Shown here: positions 15,440 to 21,103 of the stretch, piece by piece
Layout of the letters: every line of letters starts with the position of its first letter
Numbering within the stretch: the first letter of the stretch is position 1
Virus record (IMG/VR): IMGVR_UViG_3300006805_000160
Coordinates: 1 to 24,057 of that record
Direction: 5' to 3' (one strand)
Origin: a virus
Length of the DNA stretch: 24,057 nt
Program-made: the position numbers and the translations under genes
The notes under the pieces: model-generated
What the model was told of the DNA's origin: nothing
Seen by the model: the letters and a program-made list of their open reading frames with translations, nothing else
The model's database searches: none

Positions 15440-16146
15440 TGACCACCGTCGACGAAGTTCTCAACATTGAGCGCAGCTTCCTCGGCGAAGGTGGCAATCG
15501 TTTCTGGGACTGGTACCCAGCGCCCTATGGCACTGCCTGGTGCGACATCTTCCAGAGCTACTGCCTCACCGCCGCTGGCATCCCGACTCACTTCGCATGG
15601 GTGTCGGCGCACTTCGATTACTACCGAGCCCAAGGCCGCACCTCTTACGACGCGCGCTCAGCAACTCCCGGCTCGCTCATCGCCTTTGAGTGGAACTCCA
15701 CACCAGGTGGCTACGACCACATCGCAATGGTGGAGAGCGTCGACGCCAACGGCGTCACCGCTCTGAACGGCAACGTCAACGGCTCACGAGTCCAGCGACT
15801 GTGGCATCCCTTCAATGGTGGCGGCATTGCTGAAGTTGCCTTCCCCGAATACTCAACACCAACTCCACCACCTATCCCGAACCACATCATCGGAGATGAC
15901 GACATGACCGACCGCTTCCTTGCTCGAGCCGAAGGCCACCCCGAGGTGTTCCTTGTCGCTCCTGGTCTCGGCTTCCGCTGGCACCTCACCAGCGAAGACC
16001 GCCTGCGTTCGGCTGTCTACATTCTCAACTCGTTCGGCGGCAAGATCCTCAAGCCACCAGCGGGAGCGAAAGTTGACATCATCGCCGGCCAGCCGGTCTG
16101 GGTTATGAACCCAGCCGACCTCGCCATGATCCCTAACGCCGCATAA
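15439..16146 (+). CDS. Endolysin with N-terminal CHAP domain
   Basis: A 235-residue cell-wall hydrolase. The CHAP domain (about residues 5-130) has the predicted catalytic Cys in TAWCDIF (C35), His in YDHIAMVE (H94) and a polar partner in ALNGN (about 110-112). A Pro-rich linker, STPTPPPIPN (about 139-148), leads to a C-terminal domain from residue 156, probably for cell-wall binding. The peptide bond it cuts is not visible. No signal peptide is seen, so release should depend on a holin. The start at 15439 overlaps the previous stop (TGATG). An internal ATG at 15904 with its own SD could make the C-terminal domain separately. Confidence 0.88.
   Translation: MTTVDEVLNIERSFLGEGGNRFWDWYPAPYGTAWCDIFQSYCLTAAGIPTHFAWVSAHFDYYRAQGRTSYDARSATPGSLIAFEWNSTPGGYDHIAMVESVDANGVTALNGNVNGSRVQRLWHPFNGGGIAEVAFPEYSTPTPPPIPNHIIGDDDMTDRFLARAEGHPEVFLVAPGLGFRWHLTSEDRLRSAVYILNSFGGKILKPPAGAKVDIIAGQPVWVMNPADLAMIPNAA
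15892..15906 (+). promoter_or_regulatory. Possible internal translation start in the endolysin gene
   Basis: GGAG (15892-15895) lies 8 nt before an in-frame ATG (15904), exactly at the linker/C-terminal domain boundary. Initiation there would give an 80-residue protein, MTDRFLARAEGHPEVF onward. Confidence 0.45.
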
Positions 16147-16150
16147 CGCC

Positions 16151-16447
16151 ATGCTCGCCCAAGCCTCGACGGCCATTAGCGACAGTCCCGGCTTCGGCGC
16201 TGCCGAATGGATTGCCATCCTCACCGGCATCTCTCTTGTGCTTGGTTCCATCACCACGTTGATCGTTGTGGTGTTGAAACTGCGCACCGAGAACCGCGAC
16301 CAGCACGATCACAATCTTCGCTCGAGCAGCGAACGCTTCGACGAAGTGATGAGCACCGTCAGAGAAATCGACCACAAGGTCGAAGACGTTGCCGACAACC
16401 TGCAACGCCACGAGGTTGTGCATCATCAACGCAAGCGTCGCTGGTAG
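16151..16447 (+). CDS. Holin-like protein: one TM helix plus coiled coil
   Basis: A 98-residue protein just after the endolysin. A hydrophobic helix (AAEWIAILTGISLVLGSITTLIVVVLKL, residues about 17-44) is followed by a charged heptad-like region (about 45-90: ENRDQHDHNLRSSSERFDEV...) and a basic C-terminus, HHQRKRRW. This layout is common for DUF2746-type and related putative holins of actinophages. It may form membrane lesions or regulate the second holin encoded at 18443. It starts at ATG 16151 with no strong SD, 4 nt after the endolysin stop, so translational coupling is likely. Confidence 0.65.
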   Translation: MLAQASTAISDSPGFGAAEWIAILTGISLVLGSITTLIVVVLKLRTENRDQHDHNLRSSSERFDEVMSTVREIDHKVEDVADNLQRHEVVHHQRKRRW

Positions 16448-16475
16448 TTCTATCCCTCGACAGACGGGTGACTGC

Positions 16476-17288
16476 ATGTCTGATTCAACGCGCACACACT
16501 TGGTGATCCCCGACACTCAGGCGAAGCCAGGAGTGCCGACAGTTCACCTCGAGTGGATCGGTGCCTACATCATCGAGCGCAAGCCCGACGTGGTGGTGCA
16601 TCTTGGCGATCACGCCGACATGCCAAGCCTGAGCAGTTACGACATCGGCAAGCGATCCTTTGAGGGTCGCCGATACACCGACGACATCGAAGCGGCCAAC
16701 GAAGCCTTCGACCTTCTATGCGCACCCCTCGAGCGCTACAACGATCACCAGCGCAGAATGAAAGACAAGCTCTACAAGCCCGAGCTGCACCTCACGCTCG
16801 GCAACCATGAGGACCGAATCAATCGGGCAAACAATGACGACCCGAAACTGCACGGCCTCATCTCCACCGACGATCTCAACTATGAGTCGCACGGCTGGAC
16901 AGTTCACGAATACCTACGCCCTGTCTTCATCGATGGTGTCGGCTACTGCCATGTCTATGTCCAGCCGATGAGTGGCCGCCCATTGGGCGGCGCAGCGGCA
17001 GGTCGACTCAAGCAGATCGGCCACACCTTCACGATGGGCCACCAACAAACTCTTGACTACGCCATTCGCTTCGTCGCTGGCGGCAGTCAGCATGGCCTCA
17101 TCGCCGGCGCTTGCTACCTACACGACGAGGACTACAAAGGCCCGCAGGGCAACGCTCACTGGCGTGGCGTGATCGTCAAGCACCAGGTCGAAGACGGCAG
17201 CTATGACCCCATGTTCGTGAGCCTCGACTATCTGTGTCGCCGCTACGAAGGCGTCAGTCTCGCCAAGTTCACACAGACAATTCACTAA
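16476..17288 (+). CDS. Calcineurin-like metallophosphoesterase
   Basis: A 270-residue enzyme with the metallophosphatase motifs: D13 in LVIPDTQ (motif I), GDHAD at 44-48 (motif II), GNHED at 109-113 (motif III) and GHQQT at 188-192 in the place of motif IV. The usual DxH and GHxH are thus DTQ and GHQQ, so metal binding may differ slightly. The likely reaction is phosphomonoester or diester hydrolysis; the substrate is unknown. The frame is open to 16389, but the ATG at 16476 fits the N-terminus of the fold. The gene is embedded between lysis genes, which suggests a late cargo gene rather than a replication enzyme. Confidence 0.78.
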   Translation: MSDSTRTHLVIPDTQAKPGVPTVHLEWIGAYIIERKPDVVVHLGDHADMPSLSSYDIGKRSFEGRRYTDDIEAANEAFDLLCAPLERYNDHQRRMKDKLYKPELHLTLGNHEDRINRANNDDPKLHGLISTDDLNYESHGWTVHEYLRPVFIDGVGYCHVYVQPMSGRPLGGAAAGRLKQIGHTFTMGHQQTLDYAIRFVAGGSQHGLIAGACYLHDEDYKGPQGNAHWRGVIVKHQVEDGSYDPMFVSLDYLCRRYEGVSLAKFTQTIH

Positions 17289-17306
17289 CGCCCGCAGGAG
17301 GCAACC

Positions 17307-17666
17307 GTGGAAACGCCGAACCCGATGTGGGACTCTGTCACCGCTGAAGCAAACGCCCTTGTGCATGGTCAGCGTGGCGCACTGTATGACCACCCAAGCG
17401 TGGACTACTCCCGCACCGCTGAGATCTTTGAAGCCATTACTGGCGTCACGCTCACCGTGCCTGAGGCTGTGGCCTTCATGCTGAGCGTCAAGCTCTCACG
17501 CATCGGCAACGCCCTCGAGCAAGGCTTCACCGCCGACATGGTGCGTGACTCAATCGTCGACCTCGCCGGCTACGCAGACTGCCTCTATGCCGTATGGGCT
17601 GACGCCACCGACGAGGCTATGGACGACTCGCTCGCTGAGTTCTTTGACGAGCTCGAGGATGAGTGA
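17307..17666 (+). CDS. DUF6378-like protein
   Basis: A 119-residue acidic protein starting at GTG 17307, with GGAGG (17297-17301) 5 nt upstream. The sequence has EANALVHGQRGALYDHP near residues 10-26, then YSRTAEIFEAITG, PEAVAFMLSVKLSRIGNA and DSIVDLAGYADCLYAVW, which is the conserved pattern of DUF6378, a family common in phages. Members are all-alpha and sometimes discussed near MazG-like folds, but a biochemical activity is not established as far as I know. The C-terminal tail (DDSLAEFFDELEDE) is strongly acidic. Confidence 0.7.
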   Translation: METPNPMWDSVTAEANALVHGQRGALYDHPSVDYSRTAEIFEAITGVTLTVPEAVAFMLSVKLSRIGNALEQGFTADMVRDSIVDLAGYADCLYAVWADATDEAMDDSLAEFFDELEDE

Positions 17667-17901
17667 GCAGACATGGACCTGGCTGATTCTCGCCTGCGAT
17701 CTGGCTGGCCTCGCCGTCTACGCGCTCGTCATCGAGCGACGTATCTGGTGGGGCTGGACTCTGACCGCATCGCTCACCGGTCTGCCCTTTCTCGCCTACT
17801 CAATCCTCGGCCCCGAGTCTCGACCAGCCTTTACCGTGCTCGCTTGCGTGTGGCTCGTCGTGCACCTTCGCAACGCCTACCTCTGGAAGCGTGAGCCATG
17901 A
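17659..17901 (+). CDS. Small three-TM membrane protein
   Basis: An 80-residue protein overlapping the preceding gene by 8 nt and the next by 4 nt (ATGA). Three hydrophobic segments are visible: WTWLILACDLAGLAVYALVI (about 6-25), WWGWTLTASLTGLPFLAYSI (about 30-49) and PAFTVLACVWLVVHLRNAYL (about 56-75). The protein is Trp-rich and ends KREP. Similar short membrane proteins occur in actinophage lysis cassettes and may help or time lysis. The frame is open upstream, but only the ATG at 17659 gives this compact TM protein. Confidence 0.7.
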   Translation: MSEQTWTWLILACDLAGLAVYALVIERRIWWGWTLTASLTGLPFLAYSILGPESRPAFTVLACVWLVVHLRNAYLWKREP

Positions 17902-18440
17902 CCTGCATCGTCGGCCTTGAGCATGACGGCATCGTCACAATCGGCGGCGACGCCGCTGCTGTCGAAGACACACGACTCACCAGGTACACCGAGCCCAAGG
18001 TATTCACCAACGGCGAGTATCTGATCGGCTTCTGCGACTCGTTCCGCATGGGCCAGCTGCTCCAGTACCGACTGAAGGTGCCGAAGCAGATCGTCGACGA
18101 CGACATGACGCACCTGTGCACCGTGTTCATCGATGCCTGCCGCAAGACCTTCCACCAGGGCGGCTTCGCCAAGACCTCAGACAGCGAAGATGCCGGGGGA
18201 GTGTTCCTCGTCGGCTATCGCGGCTCGCTCTACTGCATCGACGAGGACTACCACGTCGGCCGCTCAGCGCTCGGCTATGAGGCGATTGGTTGTGGCGATC
18301 ACTTCGCCCTCGGCTCACTGGCATCGACCTCAGGAGACCCCAAGGCTCGAGTCCAGATGGCGCTCTACTCAGCAGCTCTTCATTCCACCTCAGTCTGCGA
18401 ACCCTTCACCGTTCTCTCAACCTCAACACAGGAGCCATAA
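17898..18440 (+). CDS. Proteasome/HslV-like Ntn hydrolase
   Basis: A 180-residue protein whose Met1 is followed by Thr. After Met removal, the mature start TCIVGLEHDGIVTIGGD puts Thr at 1, Asp at 17 and Lys at 33 (TEPKVF), the spacing of the catalytic Thr1-Asp17-Lys33 set in proteasome beta subunits and HslV. Later segments also fit: FLVGYRGSLYCIDEDY, then YEAIGCGDHFALGSLAS (like the conserved IGSG...A stretch of HslV), and ALYSAALHSTSVCEPFTVLS at the end. The Asp166/Ser169 pair of proteasomes is not clearly kept. There is no propeptide. The start overlaps the membrane protein gene by 4 nt, so it is made with the lysis proteins. No ATPase partner is seen in this window. Its target is unknown. 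Confidence 0.75.
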   Translation: MTCIVGLEHDGIVTIGGDAAAVEDTRLTRYTEPKVFTNGEYLIGFCDSFRMGQLLQYRLKVPKQIVDDDMTHLCTVFIDACRKTFHQGGFAKTSDSEDAGGVFLVGYRGSLYCIDEDYHVGRSALGYEAIGCGDHFALGSLASTSGDPKARVQMALYSAALHSTSVCEPFTVLSTSTQEP

Positions 18441-18442
18441 CC

Positions 18443-18703
18443 ATGTTCACCACTTCATTCTGGAAGTCAGCAGCCGAACGCGCAGTCAAGACAGTCGCCC
18501 AGGCGCTCATCGCCGTACTGGCTGCCACCACCTTCGATTGGTTCACCGCCGATTGGCAAGCCATCGCTGGCACTGCCGCCACCGCTGGCGTGCTGTCGCT
18601 GCTCAGCTCGATCGCTTCTGCCGGCATCGCCGACAAGGGCACGCCCTCGATCATCGCTGCCCCGAGTAACGCAACCATTCCTCCTGGCTCAGAGATTGCC
18701 TGA
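18443..18703 (+). CDS. Holin, r1t type
   Basis: An 86-residue protein. FTTSFWKSAAERAVKTVAQAL, a hydrophobic IAVLAATTF segment, and a second hydrophobic helix (IAGTAATAGVLSLLSSIASAG, about 41-61) follow the Phage_r1t_holin pattern, in which an FWKxAxERAxKT N-terminus is typical. Such holins form membrane pores that release the endolysin. AGGAG (18430-18434) lies 8 nt before the ATG at 18443. The C-terminus, from about residue 62, is polar and Pro/Ser-rich. It is the last gene of the late operon; a 13-bp hairpin lies about 100 nt downstream. Confidence 0.85.
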   Translation: MFTTSFWKSAAERAVKTVAQALIAVLAATTFDWFTADWQAIAGTAATAGVLSLLSSIASAGIADKGTPSIIAAPSNATIPPGSEIA

Positions 18704-18803
18704 CCAAGTTCCCCGGCTCGATCACGCAGGCCCCTGCTCCTGCGATTGAAGCGATCAGACCTTCATGGCCTGAGCCCGCATCACACAAACTGAGCCGGTC
18801 TGC
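18704..18803. other. Non-coding gap before the hairpin
   Basis: The 100 nt after the holin stop hold no convincing gene or RNA. Together with the features listed to 19197, this makes a 494-nt intergenic region containing the terminator-like hairpin and the candidate attachment site. Confidence 0.5.
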
Positions 18804-18847
18804 GAAGATCCCCCGCTAGTGCCAATAGGCCATGGCGGGGGATCTTC
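18804..18847. terminator. 13-bp hairpin after the late operon
   Basis: GAAGATCCCCCGC (18804-18816) and GCGGGGGATCTTC (18835-18847) are perfectly complementary, with an 18-nt loop. The stem is long and GC-rich, but there is no U-run on the 3' side, so termination may be partial, Rho-assisted or of the U-less type described in actinobacteria. It separates late genes from the integration region. Confidence 0.6.
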
Positions 18848-18982
18848 TGCGTTATGGGGTAAGCACCAGCAACTAATCTGACAGGGGCACACAGAGCCAC
18901 ACAGGGGGCAATCGCGCGATGTGTACCGCTATGTGTACCAGTGGCCCGCGATGCCATACACCCCTTGCAACTGCATGGGACG

Positions 18983-19036
18983 CTTAAACCCCCCGGAAGG
19001 CAACTTCTTGTGGGTTCAAATCCCACTCCGGGCACA
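18983..19036 (+). tRNA. 3' half of a tRNA-Leu gene (partial; attP core)
   Basis: From 18983 the sequence reads as an anticodon loop with TAA (CTTAAAC), the 3' anticodon strand CCCCC, a long variable arm GAAG-GCAA-CTTC, a perfect T arm GTGGG-TTCAAAT-CCCAC, and the acceptor strand TCCGGGC plus A. The long variable arm and TAA anticodon fit tRNA-Leu(TAA). The 5' half does not fold with it: the bases before the loop cannot pair with CCCCC, and no matching D arm is seen. It is therefore a fragment carried by the phage to restore the host gene on integration, not a working tRNA. Confidence 0.7.
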
Positions 19037-19039
19037 AGC

Positions 19040-19066
19040 AAAACCCCGCAGAAATGTGGGGTTTTT
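19040..19066 (+). terminator. Rho-independent terminator after the tRNA fragment
   Basis: AAAACCCCGCA (19040-19050), loop GAAA, and TGTGGGGTTTT (19055-19065) form a stem with one G-U pair followed by T. It is probably the tRNA gene's own terminator, carried over with the core, so host identity may extend to about 19066. Confidence 0.8.
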
Positions 19067-19197
19067 ATTGGTTTTGTGGACAGTTTCGCATCGTGTCCAC
19101 AATTCTCGGCGAAGGCCCGAACAGGCCCGAATCGGTACACATTAGGCCGAGAATGTGTACCGTAATGTGTACCGCTAGGGATCTAAAAGGGTGCGAC

Positions 19198-20295
19198 ATG
19201 GCGATTGATAACCATCGAGACAAGTGGAGAGCACGCTGGCGAGACGAGAACGGGGCTCAGCGAGCCAAGTCTTTCGACACCAAGAAAGAGGCAACTGCCC
19301 ACCTCGCCTCAATAACGACAGACATCAAGCGTGGACTCAGGACCGCCTACGACGGCTCGGTCAGAGTGTCTGAATTGGCTGAACTGTGGATCGACGCATC
19401 GATCCATCTCTCGCCTGGCACTCACTGGACTTACAAACGAGATCTCAACCGATACATCTTGCCGACCTTTGGCGACATCAAAGTTTCAGCTCTGACGCCG
19501 GCGGCTGTTCAGCGATGGCTCGCTCAGGAACTGAAACGCCTCGCACCCTCAAGCGTTCGTCGTCACCATCGCACCCTGGCGACGATGCTCAATTGGGCAG
19601 TCGACCAGGGCATCGCAGCGACGAACATTGTCGACAAAGTCAAAGCGCCTCGAGTACCTCGACGAGACATGGAGACCTTTACCGTTGAGCAGATTGAAGG
19701 CATTGCCGCTGCCATTCCTGAGCGATACAAGTGCCTCGTCTTAGTGGCCGCCTATGGCGGTCTGCGCTGGTCTGAGTTAATTGGGCTTCGGCGAATGGAT
19801 GTGAAAGGCGCGCGCATAACCGTCGCCGGTCAGCTGATGAAACTGGACAAGGAATGGCACCGAGAAGACCCGAAGACGGCGGCTGGCAGGCGCACGATCG
19901 TGCTGCCGGCTTCGGTCGCAGCCGAACTTGAGGCTCACCTCGCCGAGTTCACCGGCCCGAGACCATCCTCGCTTGTCTTCACCTCCACGTTCGGCAACCC
20001 GATCGCTCAGAGTTTCCGGCGCAACATCTGGTACCCAGCCTGCTACGCCGCTGGCATGGGGGAGCAGGTCATCAGAAACCACAAGCCGGCGTTCGTCAAC
20101 ATGCCTCGCTTTCACGACCTACGCCACACCTCGGTGGCGCTCGCTATCAATGCTGGCGCTCATCCGAAGGCAATCCAGCAGCGGCTTGGTCACGCGTCGA
20201 TCGCCATCACGATGGATCGCTACGGCCACCTCATGGCTGGCATGGATGCCGAACTGGCTGGCGACCTTGACAACTTGCGTAACCCTGAGAACTAG
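19198..20295 (+). CDS. int: Tyrosine-family site-specific integrase
   Basis: A 365-residue recombinase that would integrate the phage at a tRNA-Leu gene. The N-terminus (DKWRARWRDENGAQRAKSF) is an arm-binding-type domain, residues about 60-150 are the SAM-like core-binding domain, and the catalytic domain carries Arg in GGLRWSEL, a Lys-rich beta region, HDLRHTS (H-x-x-R), LGHAS and the nucleophile Tyr in TMDRYGHL. The frame is open to 19054, but the ATG at 19198 has AAGGG 7 nt upstream and gives the usual start, while an earlier start would run through the att repeats. Arm-site repeats end 21 nt upstream of the start, so integrase may control its own promoter. Confidence 0.95.
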   Translation: MAIDNHRDKWRARWRDENGAQRAKSFDTKKEATAHLASITTDIKRGLRTAYDGSVRVSELAELWIDASIHLSPGTHWTYKRDLNRYILPTFGDIKVSALTPAAVQRWLAQELKRLAPSSVRRHHRTLATMLNWAVDQGIAATNIVDKVKAPRVPRRDMETFTVEQIEGIAAAIPERYKCLVLVAAYGGLRWSELIGLRRMDVKGARITVAGQLMKLDKEWHREDPKTAAGRRTIVLPASVAAELEAHLAEFTGPRPSSLVFTSTFGNPIAQSFRRNIWYPACYAAGMGEQVIRNHKPAFVNMPRFHDLRHTSVALAINAGAHPKAIQQRLGHASIAITMDRYGHLMAGMDAELAGDLDNLRNPEN

Positions 20296-20300
20296 TTGCG

Positions 20301-20316
20301 CGTGACATTTGTCACG
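20301..20316. repeat. 16-bp palindrome after int
   Basis: CGTGACA-TT-TGTCACG is a perfect 7-bp inverted repeat with a 2-bp centre, starting 5 nt after the integrase stop. It has no U-tract and too small a loop for a hairpin, so a dimeric regulator site is more likely than a terminator. Confidence 0.5.
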
Positions 20317-20374
20317 GTTAGGTTGCCGGAGTCGCAGCAGCGATGTCAGGACAAGAGATCTCAGGCGGGTCGAG

Positions 20375-20701
20375 ATGAATAGACAAATCACCACCCCCCC
20401 CCGCAATGGTCTGTCAGAGGCTGACGGTATGGTCGCCGTCATGAGTGACGACTACACAAAAAGCCAATGGTTCACGGCTTTCGTGTGTGCTGCTCACGTC
20501 GCTGGCGATGATCCAGCACTGTGCAGCGCAGTAGTTGAGCAGCTGCGAATTGTCGGCGGCTTACTACGAGCGCCGCAGCATCTCAATGAGTCCGAGCAGC
20601 GTGGCCTTGTTGGCGTCGGTGAGATCCCGATCGGCCAAGATCAGCTGCTCAATCGTGGTGTCTTCACTGATGCCGACGGGGACCCAGCCCAGGTGGCGTG
20701 A
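20375..20701 (+). CDS. Doubtful ORF convergent with the repressor gene
   Basis: This frame is open on the + strand. The part before 20564 (about residues 23-63, SDDYTKSQWFTAFVCAAHVA...) is not opposite another gene and has a fairly natural composition; the rest is antisense to the repressor. Possible starts are 20375 and 20441, neither with a convincing SD. A run of nine C at 20394-20402 lies inside the longer version. I recognise no family. It may be a small real gene ending in the repressor's 3' end, or only an open frame; the 268 nt between int and the repressor otherwise hold just the palindrome at 20301-20316. Confidence 0.25.
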   Translation: MNRQITTPPRNGLSEADGMVAVMSDDYTKSQWFTAFVCAAHVAGDDPALCSAVVEQLRIVGGLLRAPQHLNESEQRGLVGVGEIPIGQDQLLNRGVFTDADGDPAQVA

Positions 20702-20938
20702 GAGATGCCCTGGCTCAACTCCGCAAATCTGCTCAAGGATCAGAACCTCGGGTCGAGCAGGCTCTGAGTAGCCGGTCGTCCAGTGACCGACAGCGCTAGA
20801 GGTCTTATCAATGCCAGCCACAAGCGCGCGCCTGTGAAGTTGCGCTGCAGACTCGACGCCCGCAGCTGCCATCGCTGCCTTGAGCGCGACCGAGAATGCT
20901 TTGCGTTGCTCGTCGGTGGTGTTCGTCTGTCGTGCCAT
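20564..20938 (-). CDS. XRE-type HTH repressor (probable immunity repressor)
   Basis: A 124-residue protein and the only confident minus-strand gene. Residues about 12-75 follow the lambda-repressor-like HTH pattern: FSVALKAAMAAAGVESAAQLHRRAL, then SSAVGHWTTGYSEPARPEVLILEQICGVEPGHLSRHLGW, with the W-x-x-G and IEQ..GV.PG features of XRE regulators. The short C-terminus (to 124) has no peptidase domain, so SOS-type self-cleavage is not expected. The ATG at 20938 was chosen over the TTG at 20962 because AGGG lies 7 nt upstream. It is divergent from the excisionase-like early operon across a 165-nt switch region, as for a phage immunity repressor. Confidence 0.75.
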   Translation of the reverse strand: MARQTNTTDEQRKAFSVALKAAMAAAGVESAAQLHRRALVAGIDKTSSAVGHWTTGYSEPARPEVLILEQICGVEPGHLSRHLGWVPVGISEDTTIEQLILADRDLTDANKATLLGLIEMLRRS

Positions 20939-21002
20939 AGTGCTGCCCTGAATATAGAGCAAGCGTGACCGGCTTGGCCCCTACTGGCTTGCCCTAGTTA
21001 GC

Positions 21003-21031
21003 ACCATAATCAGTTGCAAATAGAAAGACAA
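21003..21031 (-). promoter_or_regulatory. Predicted leftward promoter for the repressor
   Basis: On the minus strand, TTGTCT (21031-21026) and TATGGT (21008-21003) are separated by 17 nt, a good sigma-A-like promoter. The start point would be near 20996, leaving a leader of about 60 nt before the repressor ATG. That leader contains two GGCTTG copies (20971 and 20986 on the + strand). Confidence 0.5.
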
Positions 21032-21040
21032 CCTGCCGCC

Positions 21041-21079
21041 CTAAATTATTTCAGAATCTAAATGCTTGACATCCTAAAT
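21041..21079. promoter_or_regulatory. Candidate operators: three CTAAAT repeats
   Basis: CTAAAT occurs at 21041-21046, 21058-21063 and 21074-21079, 17 and 16 bp apart on the same strand. The third copy lies in the spacer of the rightward promoter and the second just before its -35. Binding there by the repressor or the excisionase-like protein could switch early transcription. Confidence 0.45.
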
Positions 21080-21095
21080 AGGTGAGCAGTACGGT
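21066..21095 (+). promoter_or_regulatory. Predicted rightward early promoter, possibly leaderless
   Basis: TTGACA (21066-21071) is a consensus -35. TACGGT (21090-21095) fits a TAnnnT -10 at 18-nt spacing. The +1 would fall near 21102-21104, at or next to the ATG of the next gene, so the first early transcript may be leaderless. Confidence 0.55.
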
Positions 21096-21103
21096 GCAGC
21101 GGC

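Larger units (their letters stand above)
18919..19176. other. Candidate phage attachment site attP with integrase arm sites
   Basis: Five copies of ATGTGTACC(G/A) flank a tRNA 3' fragment. On the left are direct copies at 18919-18928 and 18931-18940. On the right are an inverted copy at 19133-19142 and direct copies at 19153-19162 and 19165-19174. The outer copies at 18919 and 19165 extend identically to ATGTGTACCGCT. Direct pairs spaced by 12 bp around a core next to int are what tyrosine-integrase arm sites look like. Because both arms are present, the site looks like an intact attP rather than attL or attR. Two inverted repeats lie between core and right arm: TGTGGACA/TGTCCACA (19075-19082/19094-19101) and ATTCTCGGC/GCCGAGAAT (19102-19110/19146-19154). 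Confidence 0.75.

Noticed and set aside
18944-19034. A complete 91-nt tRNA starting GCCCGCG
   Set aside because: The 3' acceptor TCCGGGC pairs only in part with GCCCGCG, and the anticodon stem and D arm do not form. Only the 3' half is tRNA-like.
19054-19197. 48-codon N-terminal extension of integrase
   Set aside because: It would translate through the arm-site repeats, has no SD, and the ATG at 19198 has AAGGG and gives a normal N-terminus.
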